64,000 nucleotides of DNA from Bacteroidota bacterium. GTDB taxonomy: Bacteria; Bacteroidota; Bacteroidia; Bacteroidales; F082. The position numbers and the translations under genes were made by a program. Under the pieces are notes generated by a model that saw only the letters and a list, made by a program, of their open reading frames with translations, did not search any database and was not told the origin of the DNA. Of this stretch, positions 1 to 8,492 are shown piece after piece (position 1 is the first letter of the stretch; every line of letters starts with the position of its first letter). The stretch is from contig JAEWWJ010000101.1 of the NCBI GenBank assembly GCA_023396415.1, positions 29,421-93,420 on the forward strand, written 5' to 3'.

Positions 1-683
1 TTTAGCAGATTAAAGCTGATGTTGTACAACGGGTTTACCGCCGTAAGATTCAACATATTGTGTTTGCTGAAATACACCGAGCTCACGCTCACCGGAATAG
101 CAGAAAGGCCTCCTCTTGCGCCAATAAAAAAGATTGGTAGCCAAATCAAAGCAGCAAAAAGTGGTTTTATGGTCGGCCTCTGTGGGGCCTCCGGCTTTCT
201 TTTAACAATAAAAAAGTAAAGACCAAAGCCGGCTGCCGCTTGCAAAGCCCACAACAACGCCAAAAGCAATATTTCCGACAGTGAAACGGTGTGAAAAATC
301 TCTGATGGATTGGTGAGATAGGCCAATGCTTTTGCCGAAAGTTTTGTTTTCCATTCGGCATACAAACCCAGTTCAGCGCTGGCAATCAAGGCATAAAAAA
401 CTATGATAAAACCAATATAAAACCGATTCATCTGGTTGAAAAGCGGACGAGAAGTGGTATAAAACACAGCAAGCAAAATCAATGAAACCAATATGAGATA
501 GGAGGCAGTAGATAAATCGAGTAGCCAGCTGTGTACAAAAAGTTGACTTACTTCAGCCATTCCAATGTCCTCAAGGCGAATCATTTCTGAATAATAAACT
601 ACGAAAACAGCCCTCAGAAGAGCAAAAAAGAGCATCCAGAAAACGGTCAGTCGAACTATGGCAAAAGAAAGTTGCTTCATCAT
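1..683 (-). CDS. LTA synthase/sulfatase-family membrane protein, N-terminal part (cut by window edge)
   Basis: The minus strand reads open from ATG at 681-683 off the left edge, giving about 227 residues. The translation has several hydrophobic spans typical of the five-helix membrane portion that precedes the periplasmic sulfatase-like domain of LtaS/alkaline-phosphatase-superfamily proteins. Supporting stretches are DLSTASYL near residue 56, AELGLYAEWKTKLSAKALAY near residue 103, and ARGGLSAIPV followed by NLTAVNPLYN at the end; the last two resemble the linker seen before the catalytic domain in Bacteroidota homologues. The catalytic domain lies outside the window, so the phosphoglycerol or phosphoethanolamine transfer activity cannot be checked. 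A second in-frame ATG at 678-680 is an equal start candidate. A TAnnTTTG element lies 14 bases upstream of the start. Confidence 0.75.
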   Translation of the reverse strand, partial: MMKQLSFAIVRLTVFWMLFFALLRAVFVVYYSEMIRLEDIGMAEVSQLFVHSWLLDLSTASYLILVSLILLAVFYTTSRPLFNQMNRFYIGFIIVFYALIASAELGLYAEWKTKLSAKALAYLTNPSEIFHTVSLSEILLLALLWALQAAAGFGLYFFIVKRKPEAPQRPTIKPLFAALIWLPIFFIGARGGLSAIPVSVSSVYFSKHNMLNLTAVNPLYNISFNLL

Positions 684-696
684 TTAAAAATATTTA

Positions 697-704
697 CAAA
701 AGTA
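697..704 (-). promoter_or_regulatory. Bacteroidota -7 promoter element for the LTA synthase-like gene
   Basis: TACTTTTG on the minus strand fits the Bacteroidota -7 consensus TAnnTTTG and lies 14 bases before the ATG at 683. I saw no good -33 TTG at the usual spacing. It is divergent from the yggS promoter. Confidence 0.5.
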
Positions 705-768
705 ATTTTAATGCTGATAAGAAAGCGCTTCAATATTGTTCAAAACCCTACGATTGAATTGAAATGCT

Positions 769-776
769 TAATTTTG
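769..776 (+). promoter_or_regulatory. -7 promoter element for yggS
   Basis: TAATTTTG matches TAnnTTTG, 38 bases before the yggS ATG. It faces away from the promoter at 697-704, so the two transcription units share a compact divergent control region. Confidence 0.5.
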
Positions 777-814
777 CATAAGAGCAGACAAAAACTCTAT
801 AAAAACCTATCAGA

Positions 815-1489
815 ATGTCCATTAAAGATCGTCTTTTACAAGTTCAACAAACTATACCGGAGCATGTTACATTGGTAGCTGTTTCGAAAACCATGTCAAA
901 TAACGCCATCTTAGAAGCGTATGAAGCTGGCCAACGGCATTTTGGTGAAAACAAAGTGCAAGAGCTCGTCGAAAAACAAGCTGCTTTGCCCAATAACATC
1001 AAATGGCATTTTATTGGGCATTTACAAACCAACAAAGTGAAGTTTATTGTTCCTTTTGTTGATTTGATTGAGGGGGTTGACAGTTTGAAATTGTTGAAAG
1101 AAATCAACAAACAAGCGCTGAAAAACAAGCGTATTCAGCGTTGTCTGCTTCAGTTTTTCATTGCTGACGAAGAGACTAAATTTGGTTTAAGCCTCAAAGA
1201 AGCAGCCGAACTTCTTGAATCCATAAAAAAAGAACCGTTACAGGCGGTTGAAATTTGTGGCGTGATGGGAATGGCTACTTATACCGACAATGAAAACCAA
1301 ATTAGAGAAGAGTTTAGACAACTCAAGAGCATTTTCGATGAGCTGAAAACAGGTTTTTTCAGCGATAGTGCTGCTTTTCAGATTGTCAGCATGGGAATGT
1401 CGGGCGATTATTTATTGGCCATTGCCGAGGGCAGCAACCAAGTACGCATTGGAAGCACCATTTTTGGTGTCCGCATCTACAACACATAA
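815..1489 (+). CDS. yggS: YggS/PLPBP family pyridoxal phosphate homeostasis protein
   Basis: A single-domain alanine-racemase-fold (type III) PLP-binding protein of 224 residues, the usual length for this family. The Schiff-base lysine is K25 in AVSKT; further family landmarks are FGENKVQE, the WHFIGHLQTNK loop, the CGVMGMATY stretch and the C-terminal MGMSGDYLLAI and VRIGSTIFG segments that bind the PLP phosphate. Family members have no known enzymatic activity; they buffer free PLP and influence amino- and keto-acid balance in the cytoplasm. The ATG at 815 lies a normal distance behind a TAnnTTTG element. The DUF3108 gene follows after 36 bases and may be co-transcribed. Confidence 0.95.
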   Translation: MSIKDRLLQVQQTIPEHVTLVAVSKTMSNNAILEAYEAGQRHFGENKVQELVEKQAALPNNIKWHFIGHLQTNKVKFIVPFVDLIEGVDSLKLLKEINKQALKNKRIQRCLLQFFIADEETKFGLSLKEAAELLESIKKEPLQAVEICGVMGMATYTDNENQIREEFRQLKSIFDELKTGFFSDSAAFQIVSMGMSGDYLLAIAEGSNQVRIGSTIFGVRIYNT

Positions 1490-1525
1490 AAAAACTTGTT
1501 GAAAACCAATTCACCACCCGAAGGG

Positions 1526-2413
1526 ATGAAGCGTTGCTCTAAAAAAGCAACAGCCAATTTTCTGCAACATGGTTTTCAAATTGCGCTCGTTGTTTTGTTC
1601 GGAATGTTGTGTTTCTCGCCTCAAAGTGTCATCGGACAGAAGCCTTTGCGTATTACAAAAGAAGCCTTTGGTCATGGCGAATCTCTCCAATACACTGTTT
1701 CCTACCATTGGGGATTCATTTGGATTGATGCCGGAACGGTTGATTTTAGGGCGCATAAAGGTCCAACTGATTCAAAGAGCTTCTGGCATTTTAAAAGTAC
1801 GGGGGCATCGCTTCGGCGCTACGATTGGTTGTTTCGGGTGCGCGATACGTTTGAGGTTTTTACAACCGCCAACCCCTTCAAACCCTCACAGTTCAGGCGA
1901 AATACCTTTGAAGGAAGCAAACACACATTTAACCTGTACCGGTTTGACCATGCAAAACAGCAGGTTTACCTCATTACTATGGAAAATAAAAAACAACAAT
2001 TTTTTGACACCCTTCGTCTCGAAACCTCCATAACTGATGTGTTAACAGCTACTTACCTCACGCGTTCGCTCGATTTTTCTCAACTTTCTATTGCAGATAC
2101 TTTGGTAATTCCCATTCTTATGGATCGAAAAATAACAAAAATGCCTATCGTATTTTTAGGAATTGAAGAGCGAACAATACCTTCCGGAAAACGCTTTTCG
2201 TGTTTAAAGTTTAGCGCCAGCCCTGCCGAAGGAACGATTTTTCTGGCCAACGAACCTATTTTAGTTTGGGTGACCGATGATGATAACAGAGTGCCTGTGC
2301 TGATTGAAGCGAAAATATTGGTTGGAAGCATTCAGGTTCACCTCACCGGATATGAAAAGTTGGCTCATCCGCTAAAGGCTTTTTTAAGAAACGATGGAGC
2401 AAAATTGCCTTAA
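1526..2413 (+). CDS. DUF3108 domain-containing secreted protein
   Basis: About 295 residues. An N-terminal hydrophobic stretch (FQIALVVLFGMLCFSPQSVIG) followed by GQ fits a Sec signal peptide. The mature part begins with FGHGESLQYTVSYHWGFIW and IDAGTVDF, the opening strands of the DUF3108 family, in which the rest forms a beta-rich domain of the outer-membrane/periplasm type; FSASPAEGTIF and VWVTDDDNRVPVLIEAKI are the typical closing strands. No function is established. I use the ATG at 1526; the frame is open to a TTG at 1496, but that would put a charged tail before the signal peptide. No terminator separates it from yggS, 36 bases upstream. Confidence 0.8.
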   Translation: MKRCSKKATANFLQHGFQIALVVLFGMLCFSPQSVIGQKPLRITKEAFGHGESLQYTVSYHWGFIWIDAGTVDFRAHKGPTDSKSFWHFKSTGASLRRYDWLFRVRDTFEVFTTANPFKPSQFRRNTFEGSKHTFNLYRFDHAKQQVYLITMENKKQQFFDTLRLETSITDVLTATYLTRSLDFSQLSIADTLVIPILMDRKITKMPIVFLGIEERTIPSGKRFSCLKFSASPAEGTIFLANEPILVWVTDDDNRVPVLIEAKILVGSIQVHLTGYEKLAHPLKAFLRNDGAKLP

Positions 2414-2474
2414 AAGAATAAGGAGAGATGTTGAAAAATCCCCCCTCATTTCCTTAGTAACAGCCAAAAAACTT

Positions 2475-3209
2475 TTACATTTTACGCACCTTAGAAGCAC
2501 CCGAAGTGTCAAAAGTAACGTCTTTCGGGTCGCCTTTGTAGCGCACATCCGAAGCACCGCTGGCATCAACGCGCAGATTGCCACTCACATTTACTTCGGC
2601 GTAACTGGCGCCACTCAGCTCGAGTTTGGCCGTGGAGGCTTGTAAGTCGCTGAGGTACAGTTTTGACGCTCCTGAACATTCGATCTTTAGGTCATTCACA
2701 TTTCCCGAAATGTTAACCGTAGAAGCGCCACTAAAATCGGCTTTAAGCGACTGCATTTCAGCAGAAAACTCAATTTTGCTTGCCCCACTGCCTTCTATAT
2801 TTAGTTTCTCAAAGCTGAGTTTTTGTTCTGCGTTCACTCTCACAGCTCCGCTGATGTCAATGTCTTCAAGATGCACAAAGGTAAGGTAGGCCTTCATCTT
2901 GGATACCGGCGAAACGCTTCCGCGGACATAAATATTCAGCTCGCCACCCCTCACTTCGGTGATGATTTCACGCATCAGGTTGTCATCGGCTTCAATAACC
3001 AGCGCTTGTTGATTGCCTTGTGTGAGAACCACTTCAAAGCCGCCACTTACATCTAAGCCTGTGAAATTGCTGATTTGGCGTTCTTCGCTGATGGCTTTTC
3101 CGCTGCCCTTGATGCCCATTGAGCCGGCAAATGTGCAGGAGCTAAACACCTGAACCATCAACACGATCAAGACAGCCGATTTTGGTAAAAAAACTTTTTT
3201 ATTTTTCAT
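2475..3209 (-). CDS. Head-GIN domain (DUF2807) lipoprotein
   Basis: 244 residues beginning with a lipoprotein signal whose lipobox is FSSC with the lipidated cysteine at residue 25. The mature part is the head-GIN domain, a right-handed beta-helix-like fold of short repeats: FTGLDVSGGFEVVLTQG at the start, then six SGAS turns (GSGAS, FSGAS, CSGAS, LSGAS, ASGAS, TSGAS) spaced through residues 140-240. Such proteins are abundant in Bacteroidota, are exported, and are thought to act as adhesins or envelope scaffold proteins; no enzymatic residues are visible. It is convergent with the DUF3108 gene, 61 bases away, and no clear terminator lies between them. Confidence 0.88.
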   Translation of the reverse strand: MKNKKVFLPKSAVLIVLMVQVFSSCTFAGSMGIKGSGKAISEERQISNFTGLDVSGGFEVVLTQGNQQALVIEADDNLMREIITEVRGGELNIYVRGSVSPVSKMKAYLTFVHLEDIDISGAVRVNAEQKLSFEKLNIEGSGASKIEFSAEMQSLKADFSGASTVNISGNVNDLKIECSGASKLYLSDLQASTAKLELSGASYAEVNVSGNLRVDASGASDVRYKGDPKDVTFDTSGASKVRKM

Positions 3210-3460
3210 GGTATTTGTTTTGGATACAAAATCAATGACGACAGAAACAACCGAAAGTTACAATTTCAGATTGTTTTTTTATGTAAGAAGCCATTATTTA
3301 TGTAAATATCTGGTATAACGTATTCATATATAGTTAAATATACTAATTTAACAAATGGCCTTAATACAAAAAAAGAATAGAGAATTGCAGCGGAAGACGC
3401 ACCACAAAATAACATTTCCCGATTGTTTCTAAGCCATGAAAAACAGTCGGCCTTTTGGAC

Positions 3461-3468
3461 TAATTTTG
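3461..3468 (+). promoter_or_regulatory. -7 promoter element that fixes the EamA transporter start
   Basis: TAATTTTG matches TAnnTTTG and sits 14 bases before the ATG at 3483. The reading frame stays open upstream to a TTG at 3423, but that start would place this promoter inside the gene, so the ATG is preferred. Confidence 0.5.
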
Positions 3469-3482
3469 CGGTTTTTCTACTC

Positions 3483-4382
3483 ATGGACAAAACACTCAAA
3501 AGTGCCCATCTTTCAGCCCTGGCGGCCATGTTTTTATGGGGTATTTCTTATATTTGGATGAAGGGGCTGTTCGATGATCTCGAGCCTGCCTCCATTTTAT
3601 TTTTCAGATTGGTGGTTTCATCCGTGTTCTTGTATTTTGTGCTGCGATTGATGGGGAAATTGGAGCGGATAAAAAAAGAACATTACGCGCTTTTTTTATT
3701 CTCTGCCTTGCTCAATCCTTTTTTGTATTTCATGGGCGAAAGTCATGGCTTACAGCTTGTTTCGCCTACCATCAGTGCGGTTATCATTGCAACAATTCCT
3801 GTTTTTACACCTGTTTTCGCACGACTTTTTTTAAAGGAGCGCCTCAGCAAACTCAACATCGCCGGATTGATTCTATCTTTTGCCGGCGTGCTGCTGATGT
3901 TGGTGATGAAAGATTTTTCGCTGTCGGCTGACCCATTTGGGGTTTTGTACCTTTTTGGTGCCGTGGCTTCGTCCATCATCTATGGAATAGTTTTGAAAAA
4001 ACTTACCTTGCTGTACAACGCCCTCACCATCGTGTGGATTCAAAATTTCATTGGCTTGTTTTACTTTATTCCGGTCATTCTTTACAAAGAAACCGACACC
4101 TTATTAAATATGCCTTTCACCGGCGAAGTCATTCTTCCGATTCTGCTTCTTGGCGTTTTTTCAAGTTCTTTGGCCTTTGTTTTTTTTACGCGTTCGGTAA
4201 GAAGTTTAGGCATTGCCCGAACAAATATTTACACCAATATGATTCCGGTTTTTACCGTTATGTTCAGTTATTTTTTACTTGACGAAATGCAAACCGGACG
4301 ACAATTGTTTGGAATGATGTTGGTGATTTCGGGAGTTGTAATTTCCCAAACCAAAAAAAGGAAAGTGTTGCAAAGCGCATAA
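3483..4382 (+). CDS. EamA/DMT family transporter
   Basis: 299 residues with about ten hydrophobic helices arranged as two EamA repeats (roughly residues 8-135 and 150-290). First-repeat signatures are ALAAMFLWGISYIWMK and FFRLVVSSVFLY; each repeat ends with the usual helix-glycine pattern (LSKLNIAGLILSFAGVLLML and GRQLFGMMLVISGVVIS). Proteins of the drug/metabolite superfamily export amino acids, nucleotides or small metabolites across the inner membrane; the substrate cannot be read from the sequence. The gene appears monocistronic: its own promoter element lies just upstream, and another precedes the next gene. Confidence 0.9.
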   Translation: MDKTLKSAHLSALAAMFLWGISYIWMKGLFDDLEPASILFFRLVVSSVFLYFVLRLMGKLERIKKEHYALFLFSALLNPFLYFMGESHGLQLVSPTISAVIIATIPVFTPVFARLFLKERLSKLNIAGLILSFAGVLLMLVMKDFSLSADPFGVLYLFGAVASSIIYGIVLKKLTLLYNALTIVWIQNFIGLFYFIPVILYKETDTLLNMPFTGEVILPILLLGVFSSSLAFVFFTRSVRSLGIARTNIYTNMIPVFTVMFSYFLLDEMQTGRQLFGMMLVISGVVISQTKKRKVLQSA

Positions 4383-4461
4383 ATAATTCAATAATAGGTA
4401 ATTGTATAATTACTTGAAACTGATTGAATAGGTTTGGATAGGAGCACAGCCTTAAAAAACC

Positions 4462-4469
4462 TATTTTTG
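4462..4469 (+). promoter_or_regulatory. -7 promoter element for the saccharopine dehydrogenase-like gene
   Basis: TATTTTTG matches TAnnTTTG, 20 bases before the ATG at 4490. A TTTG at 4433-4436 could serve as -33 box, but the 25-base spacing is longer than usual. Confidence 0.5.
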
Positions 4470-4489
4470 GACAACAAAAGTTTTACAAT

Positions 4490-5635
4490 ATGTCAAAAAA
4501 AAGTGTTTTTATTCTAGGTGCAGGCCTCATAGGTCGTCCTATGGCCATAGATCTTGCCCACGAAAGTGAGTTTACAGTAGGCATTGCCGATCTCAATCCC
4601 CAAGCCCTACTTGCTTTTGAGGGCAGTGGCATCACCACCTATTGTCTTGATCTCGCTGAACCTGAAACTTGGTTGGCAGTGGCATCCCAATACGATTTTA
4701 TGATCAATGCCGTCCCTGGTTTTATGGGTTATGCCACTTTAAAAGCGCTTATCAGCCTTGGAAAACCGATTGTGGATATTGCTTTTTATCCTGAAGACCC
4801 TCTTGAACTCGACAGTCTGGCAAAAAAATACGGCAGTTGCGTGCTATGCGATATGGGCGTTGCGCCTGGCATGAGTCATTTACTGAGTGGTGCCATTGCC
4901 TCGAAGCTTGAAAACATTGATAAACTCATCATATACGTTGGCGGACTGCCTGTTGAGCGCAATCTGCCTTGGCAATACAAAGCGGTTTTTTCGCCCAATG
5001 ATGTGATTGAAGAGTATATCCGTCCGGCCCGCTTGGTCGAAAATGGAAATATCGTTTATAAAGAAGCCCTGTCCGATGCCGAGATGATTCATTTCGACAA
5101 GGTTGGAACCTTAGAAGCTTTTAACAGCGATGGTTTGCGCTCGTTGGTTTACACTTTGAAAGCCAATCAGATGGCCGAAAAAACACTAAGATATCCGGGC
5201 CACATTGATTTGATAAAAACCCTAAAACAAAGTGGTTTTTTTGATGAACATTCCATCACGGTGAACGGTGTTACCCTTCAACCTCTGGATTTTACCAAAG
5301 CCGTTTTGTTTGCCCAATGGAAATTGGAAGCTGCCGAGGCCGACCTCACTGTGATGCGCGTTCAAGCCGAAGGAACCTCCAACGATGGAACGCCTTTTAG
5401 GATTACTTACGATCTTTTTGACAAGCCTGATCCTACACTTGGCGCACATTCAATGGCCCGCGTAACCGGTTATGCCGCTACTTCGGCCTTGCGTATGATG
5501 AACCAAAATATGCTCGTAAAACCGGGGATTCACATGCCTGAGTTTATTGGAAAAGAAGATGAAATTGTTGCATTTATGCTCAACGACCAACAGAAAAAAG
5601 GAATCATTTACACCTCGCGAACAGAAAAAATTTAA
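4490..5635 (+). CDS. Saccharopine dehydrogenase / lysine 6-dehydrogenase-like oxidoreductase
   Basis: 381 residues. The N-terminal Rossmann domain carries the dinucleotide motif ILGAGLIGRP (residues 8-17), and the family signature CDMGVAPGMSHLLSG follows at about residues 123-137. The C-terminal catalytic domain shows FNSDGLRSLVYT and KTLRYPGHIDLI, which match saccharopine dehydrogenase/lysine dehydrogenase proteins. The length is closer to stand-alone lysine 6-dehydrogenases (about 385 residues) than to classical eukaryotic saccharopine reductase (about 450). The likely reaction is NAD(P)-dependent oxidation of lysine or saccharopine, but substrate choice is inference. A TrmH-type methyltransferase gene starts 12 bases after the stop, so the two probably share a transcript without an evident functional link. 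Confidence 0.82.
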   Translation: MSKKSVFILGAGLIGRPMAIDLAHESEFTVGIADLNPQALLAFEGSGITTYCLDLAEPETWLAVASQYDFMINAVPGFMGYATLKALISLGKPIVDIAFYPEDPLELDSLAKKYGSCVLCDMGVAPGMSHLLSGAIASKLENIDKLIIYVGGLPVERNLPWQYKAVFSPNDVIEEYIRPARLVENGNIVYKEALSDAEMIHFDKVGTLEAFNSDGLRSLVYTLKANQMAEKTLRYPGHIDLIKTLKQSGFFDEHSITVNGVTLQPLDFTKAVLFAQWKLEAAEADLTVMRVQAEGTSNDGTPFRITYDLFDKPDPTLGAHSMARVTGYAATSALRMMNQNMLVKPGIHMPEFIGKEDEIVAFMLNDQQKKGIIYTSRTEKI

Positions 5636-5647
5636 ATATCCTTAACC

Positions 5648-6451
5648 ATGATCAGCAGCCACTCCAACCCCAAAATAAAAAACCTTGTCAAGCTGCAAAA
5701 AAACAGCGAAAGACGAAAGAAAGGGCTAGTTTTGATTGAAGGGAAGCGGGAAATAGAGAAAGCGCTTTCGGCGGATTGGAAGCCTGAGATGTTGCTTGTT
5801 TGCGAAGAAATTGCAGGGCAAAATTGGAATACGTTTAAAATTCGGATGCCCGACCACTGTATGGTAGAAACGGTAACCAAAGATGTTTTCAATCACTTGG
5901 TGTATCGCGAAGGTTCTGATGGTCTTTTGGCTGTTTGTCACGAAAAAAGCCTCAGCTTGAACGATATTCGTTTGTCAGAAAATCCTTTGATCATCGTTCT
6001 TCAATCTGTTGAAAAACCCGGAAACTTAGGTGCAGTGCTGCGTACAGCCGATGCCGTCAGATCCGATGCCGTCATTGTGTGTGAGCCACTGGCCGATTTC
6101 TTCAACCCGAATACCATTCGCTCCAGTCTGGGCTGTGTATTTACACAACAATTGGTTGCAGCCACCACCGAAGAAGCAATAACATGGCTTAAAAAGAATG
6201 AAATCAATATTTTTTGTACTGCATTGACGGCCAGTACCGATTACCTAAATGTTGATTACCGAAAGCCAACTGCCATCGTGATGGGAACCGAAGCCACAGG
6301 CCTTTCAAAACAATGGCTTGAGGCCTCTGATCAGAATATTTTGATTGAAATGCGCGGCATTGCCGACTCGCTGAATGTTTCCGTTTCAACTGCTGTTGTG
6401 GTGTTTGAAGCGTTACGTCAGCGCAAACAAAACTTTGCAAGGTCGTTATAG
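5648..6451 (+). CDS. TrmH/SpoU family RNA 2'-O-methyltransferase
   Basis: 267 residues. Residues 1-100 form the small substrate-binding domain typical of the 23S-type SpoU enzymes (SHSNPKIKNLVKLQKNSERR, LVLIEGKREIEKAL). The SPOUT methyltransferase domain follows with the three motifs in order: VEKPGNLGAVLRTADA (motif 1, N and R conserved), VMGTEATGLSKQWL (motif 2) and IADSLNVSVSTAVVVFEALRQR (motif 3, trefoil-knot SAM site). It transfers a methyl group to a ribose 2'-OH in rRNA or tRNA; the exact nucleotide is not predictable. It is cotranscribed with the preceding dehydrogenase gene (12-base gap). Confidence 0.92.
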   Translation: MISSHSNPKIKNLVKLQKNSERRKKGLVLIEGKREIEKALSADWKPEMLLVCEEIAGQNWNTFKIRMPDHCMVETVTKDVFNHLVYREGSDGLLAVCHEKSLSLNDIRLSENPLIIVLQSVEKPGNLGAVLRTADAVRSDAVIVCEPLADFFNPNTIRSSLGCVFTQQLVAATTEEAITWLKKNEINIFCTALTASTDYLNVDYRKPTAIVMGTEATGLSKQWLEASDQNILIEMRGIADSLNVSVSTAVVVFEALRQRKQNFARSL

Positions 6452-6686
6452 GTAAAAGTGAAGTTTTTTTGGCGCAAACGTTTGTAAAATTGTGCATAAT
6501 GCCGCTTTTGTTTTTTGAGCTTCTGTCTGAACAAGAAGATGTAAGTAGCTTAATGATAGTTGTTTGCGTTTTTGTCATTGGGTAAAACCTCTTCTTGCGA
6601 CAACTTAAATCTTGTTTTTTTGTTCCTATCAGTTTTTTTGCTTGAAAAAGAATCCATTGCAAGAATAATTTTGCTCTTCTTGCACT

Positions 6687-6694
6687 TACTTTTG
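6687..6694 (+). promoter_or_regulatory. -7 promoter element for trkH
   Basis: TACTTTTG matches TAnnTTTG and ends four bases before the GTG start at 6699, so transcription from it would give a leaderless or almost leaderless mRNA. Confidence 0.45.
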
Positions 6695-6698
6695 CGCC

Positions 6699-8135
6699 GT
6701 GAAATTTGATGGATTGTTTCGGTTGATGAGCAGATTAATGCTCATTCTGTTTGTTGCACTTACCGGCAACCTCATTTTGGCTTTTTACTACGGCGATGCC
6801 ATCCTCCCATTTGCAGTGCCGGCTGTCCTAAATCTATCTGCCTATTTTTTGATTCAACAGAAGTTAAGAAACAAACCGCAAATTCAGTTTCGAAAGCGCG
6901 AAGCCTTCTTTACGGTAAGTGTTGCTTGGTTTGTAATGTCGGCCATCGGGATGTTACCTTACCTTATTTCGGGCGAAATTCCATTTTTGGTGGATGCTTG
7001 GTTTGAATCGGTTTCGGGATTTACCACCACCGGATCGTCTATCCTCACCGACATTGAAATCTTGCCGAAATCCATCTTGTTTTGGCGTAGCCTGACCCAT
7101 TGGATCGGTGGTATTGGCATTATTCTTTTGGTTATCATCATTATGCCGGGTACAAAAATGAACAACTCAGCTATCTTTTCGCTCGAATCGTCGGTAAAAG
7201 AAAAAATTCATCCCCGGATCAGGTCGGTAGGTTTTCGTTTGTTGATCATCTATGTGTTGTTAACGCTGAGCGAGGTGGTGTTGTTGCTGTTGGGTAAGAT
7301 GAGTTTGTATGAGGCTGTTTGTCATTCATTTGCAACTATTTCTACCGGAGGATTTTCGCCAAAGAACACCAGTATCATCGCTTATTCGCCCTACATTCAA
7401 TACGTGGTGGCCGTTTTTATGATTTTAGGTGGTACCAATTTTATTCTGCATTATTATATTTTGCAGCGACAGTTTAAGAAAGTAGCCGAAAATGACGAAT
7501 TGAAGTTTTATCTTCAGGTGATTTTTGTTTCAACGGCTATCATTACTTTTTTCCTGATGATCCACACGCAACGTGATTTAGAAAAATCGTTCCGCGATGC
7601 TTTTTTTCAGGTGGCTTCCATTGTAACCTGCACCGGCTTAGCCTCCGATGATTATTTGGTTTGGCCGGGAGCGGCTTCGGTGATTATTTTCATTTTGCTT
7701 TTTGCGGGCGGAAGTACCGGTTCCACTGCCGGTGGAATAAAAATGGCCCGTCACCTGTTGGCCTTGCGGTCCATTCAAAACCATATCCGTTCTCAAATTC
7801 ATCCCAACGCGGTGTATGCCTTGAAAATCAACAACAAATCGTTGAGCAAAGACGACGGAAATTCGATTTTCGCCTTCATTTATTGGTATTTGCTAGCCTT
7901 TGTAGTTGGAAGCGTTTTGGTGGTGATGACGGGCGTTGACGTGAAAACATCGGCCAGCGGAATAGCAACGGCCATGGGTGGTATTGGTCCGGGATTTGGC
8001 TCTATTGGGCCTGTTTCAAACTTTGCTCATTTGCCAAGTTTGGCGAAGTTGATCCTTGCCTTTTTCATGATTTTAGGCCGCCTCGAAATTTATACCGTGG
8101 TGGTGATGTTTTCTGCTTCTTTCTGGAAAAAATAA
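6699..8135 (+). CDS. trkH: TrkH family potassium uptake channel subunit
   Basis: 478 residues, a membrane protein made of four M1-P-M2 repeats. The four pore loops with their selectivity-filter glycines are visible: SGFTTTGSSIL, ATISTGGFSPK, VTCTGLASDDY and ATAMGGIGPGFG. The AGGSTGSTAGGIK segment is the characteristic intramembrane loop of TrkH/KtrB that gates the pore. The protein takes up K+ across the inner membrane and normally pairs with a cytoplasmic RCK subunit (TrkA/KtrA); no such gene lies within reach here. I accept the GTG at 6699 (MKFDGLF) because no in-frame ATG precedes the first helix. The 247 bases before it hold no gene. Confidence 0.93.
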   Translation: MKFDGLFRLMSRLMLILFVALTGNLILAFYYGDAILPFAVPAVLNLSAYFLIQQKLRNKPQIQFRKREAFFTVSVAWFVMSAIGMLPYLISGEIPFLVDAWFESVSGFTTTGSSILTDIEILPKSILFWRSLTHWIGGIGIILLVIIIMPGTKMNNSAIFSLESSVKEKIHPRIRSVGFRLLIIYVLLTLSEVVLLLLGKMSLYEAVCHSFATISTGGFSPKNTSIIAYSPYIQYVVAVFMILGGTNFILHYYILQRQFKKVAENDELKFYLQVIFVSTAIITFFLMIHTQRDLEKSFRDAFFQVASIVTCTGLASDDYLVWPGAASVIIFILLFAGGSTGSTAGGIKMARHLLALRSIQNHIRSQIHPNAVYALKINNKSLSKDDGNSIFAFIYWYLLAFVVGSVLVVMTGVDVKTSASGIATAMGGIGPGFGSIGPVSNFAHLPSLAKLILAFFMILGRLEIYTVVVMFSASFWKK

Positions 8136-8448
8136 TTCACTGCAATAAGCCTATGCCTCAAAAGATAAAAAGACACTTTAATATTTAGCATCAAACCCCG
8201 AAATTTCATTTGTGCTTTTCAGTTCCCAAATCGTGAATTGAGATGTAGCTCTTGTGGTTGCAATCATTTTTCTGATGCAAAATCATCAACTTCCTTGTCG
8301 TAAAAGTGCAGTTTGCAACAAAAAGTTATCAACAATGCAACCCTATCAATTATGTCTAACATATTCATTATAAGTATAATATATAAAATGTAAGTCGAAC
8401 TGACCTTGTGAAAAGTAATGGGTTTTGTCGAACAAATGATTGATTATA

Positions 8449-8456
8449 TATATTTG
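8449..8456 (+). promoter_or_regulatory. -7 promoter element inside the long DhaL-DegV reading frame
   Basis: TATATTTG matches TAnnTTTG. It lies downstream of the first ATG of the frame (8418) and 36 bases upstream of the in-frame TTG at 8493, which argues that translation starts at the TTG. Confidence 0.4.
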
Positions 8457-8492
8457 CATGGGCTTTTAACACACACAAACACGATTACAGCT

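Noticed and set aside
1569..2033. 154-codon plus-strand frame inside the DUF3108 gene
   Set aside because: It lies in another frame of a gene with clear family match and signal peptide.
6204..6662. 152-codon minus-strand reading frame
   Set aside because: Half of it is antisense to the TrmH-type gene and the rest is AT-rich intergenic DNA; no recognisable protein.
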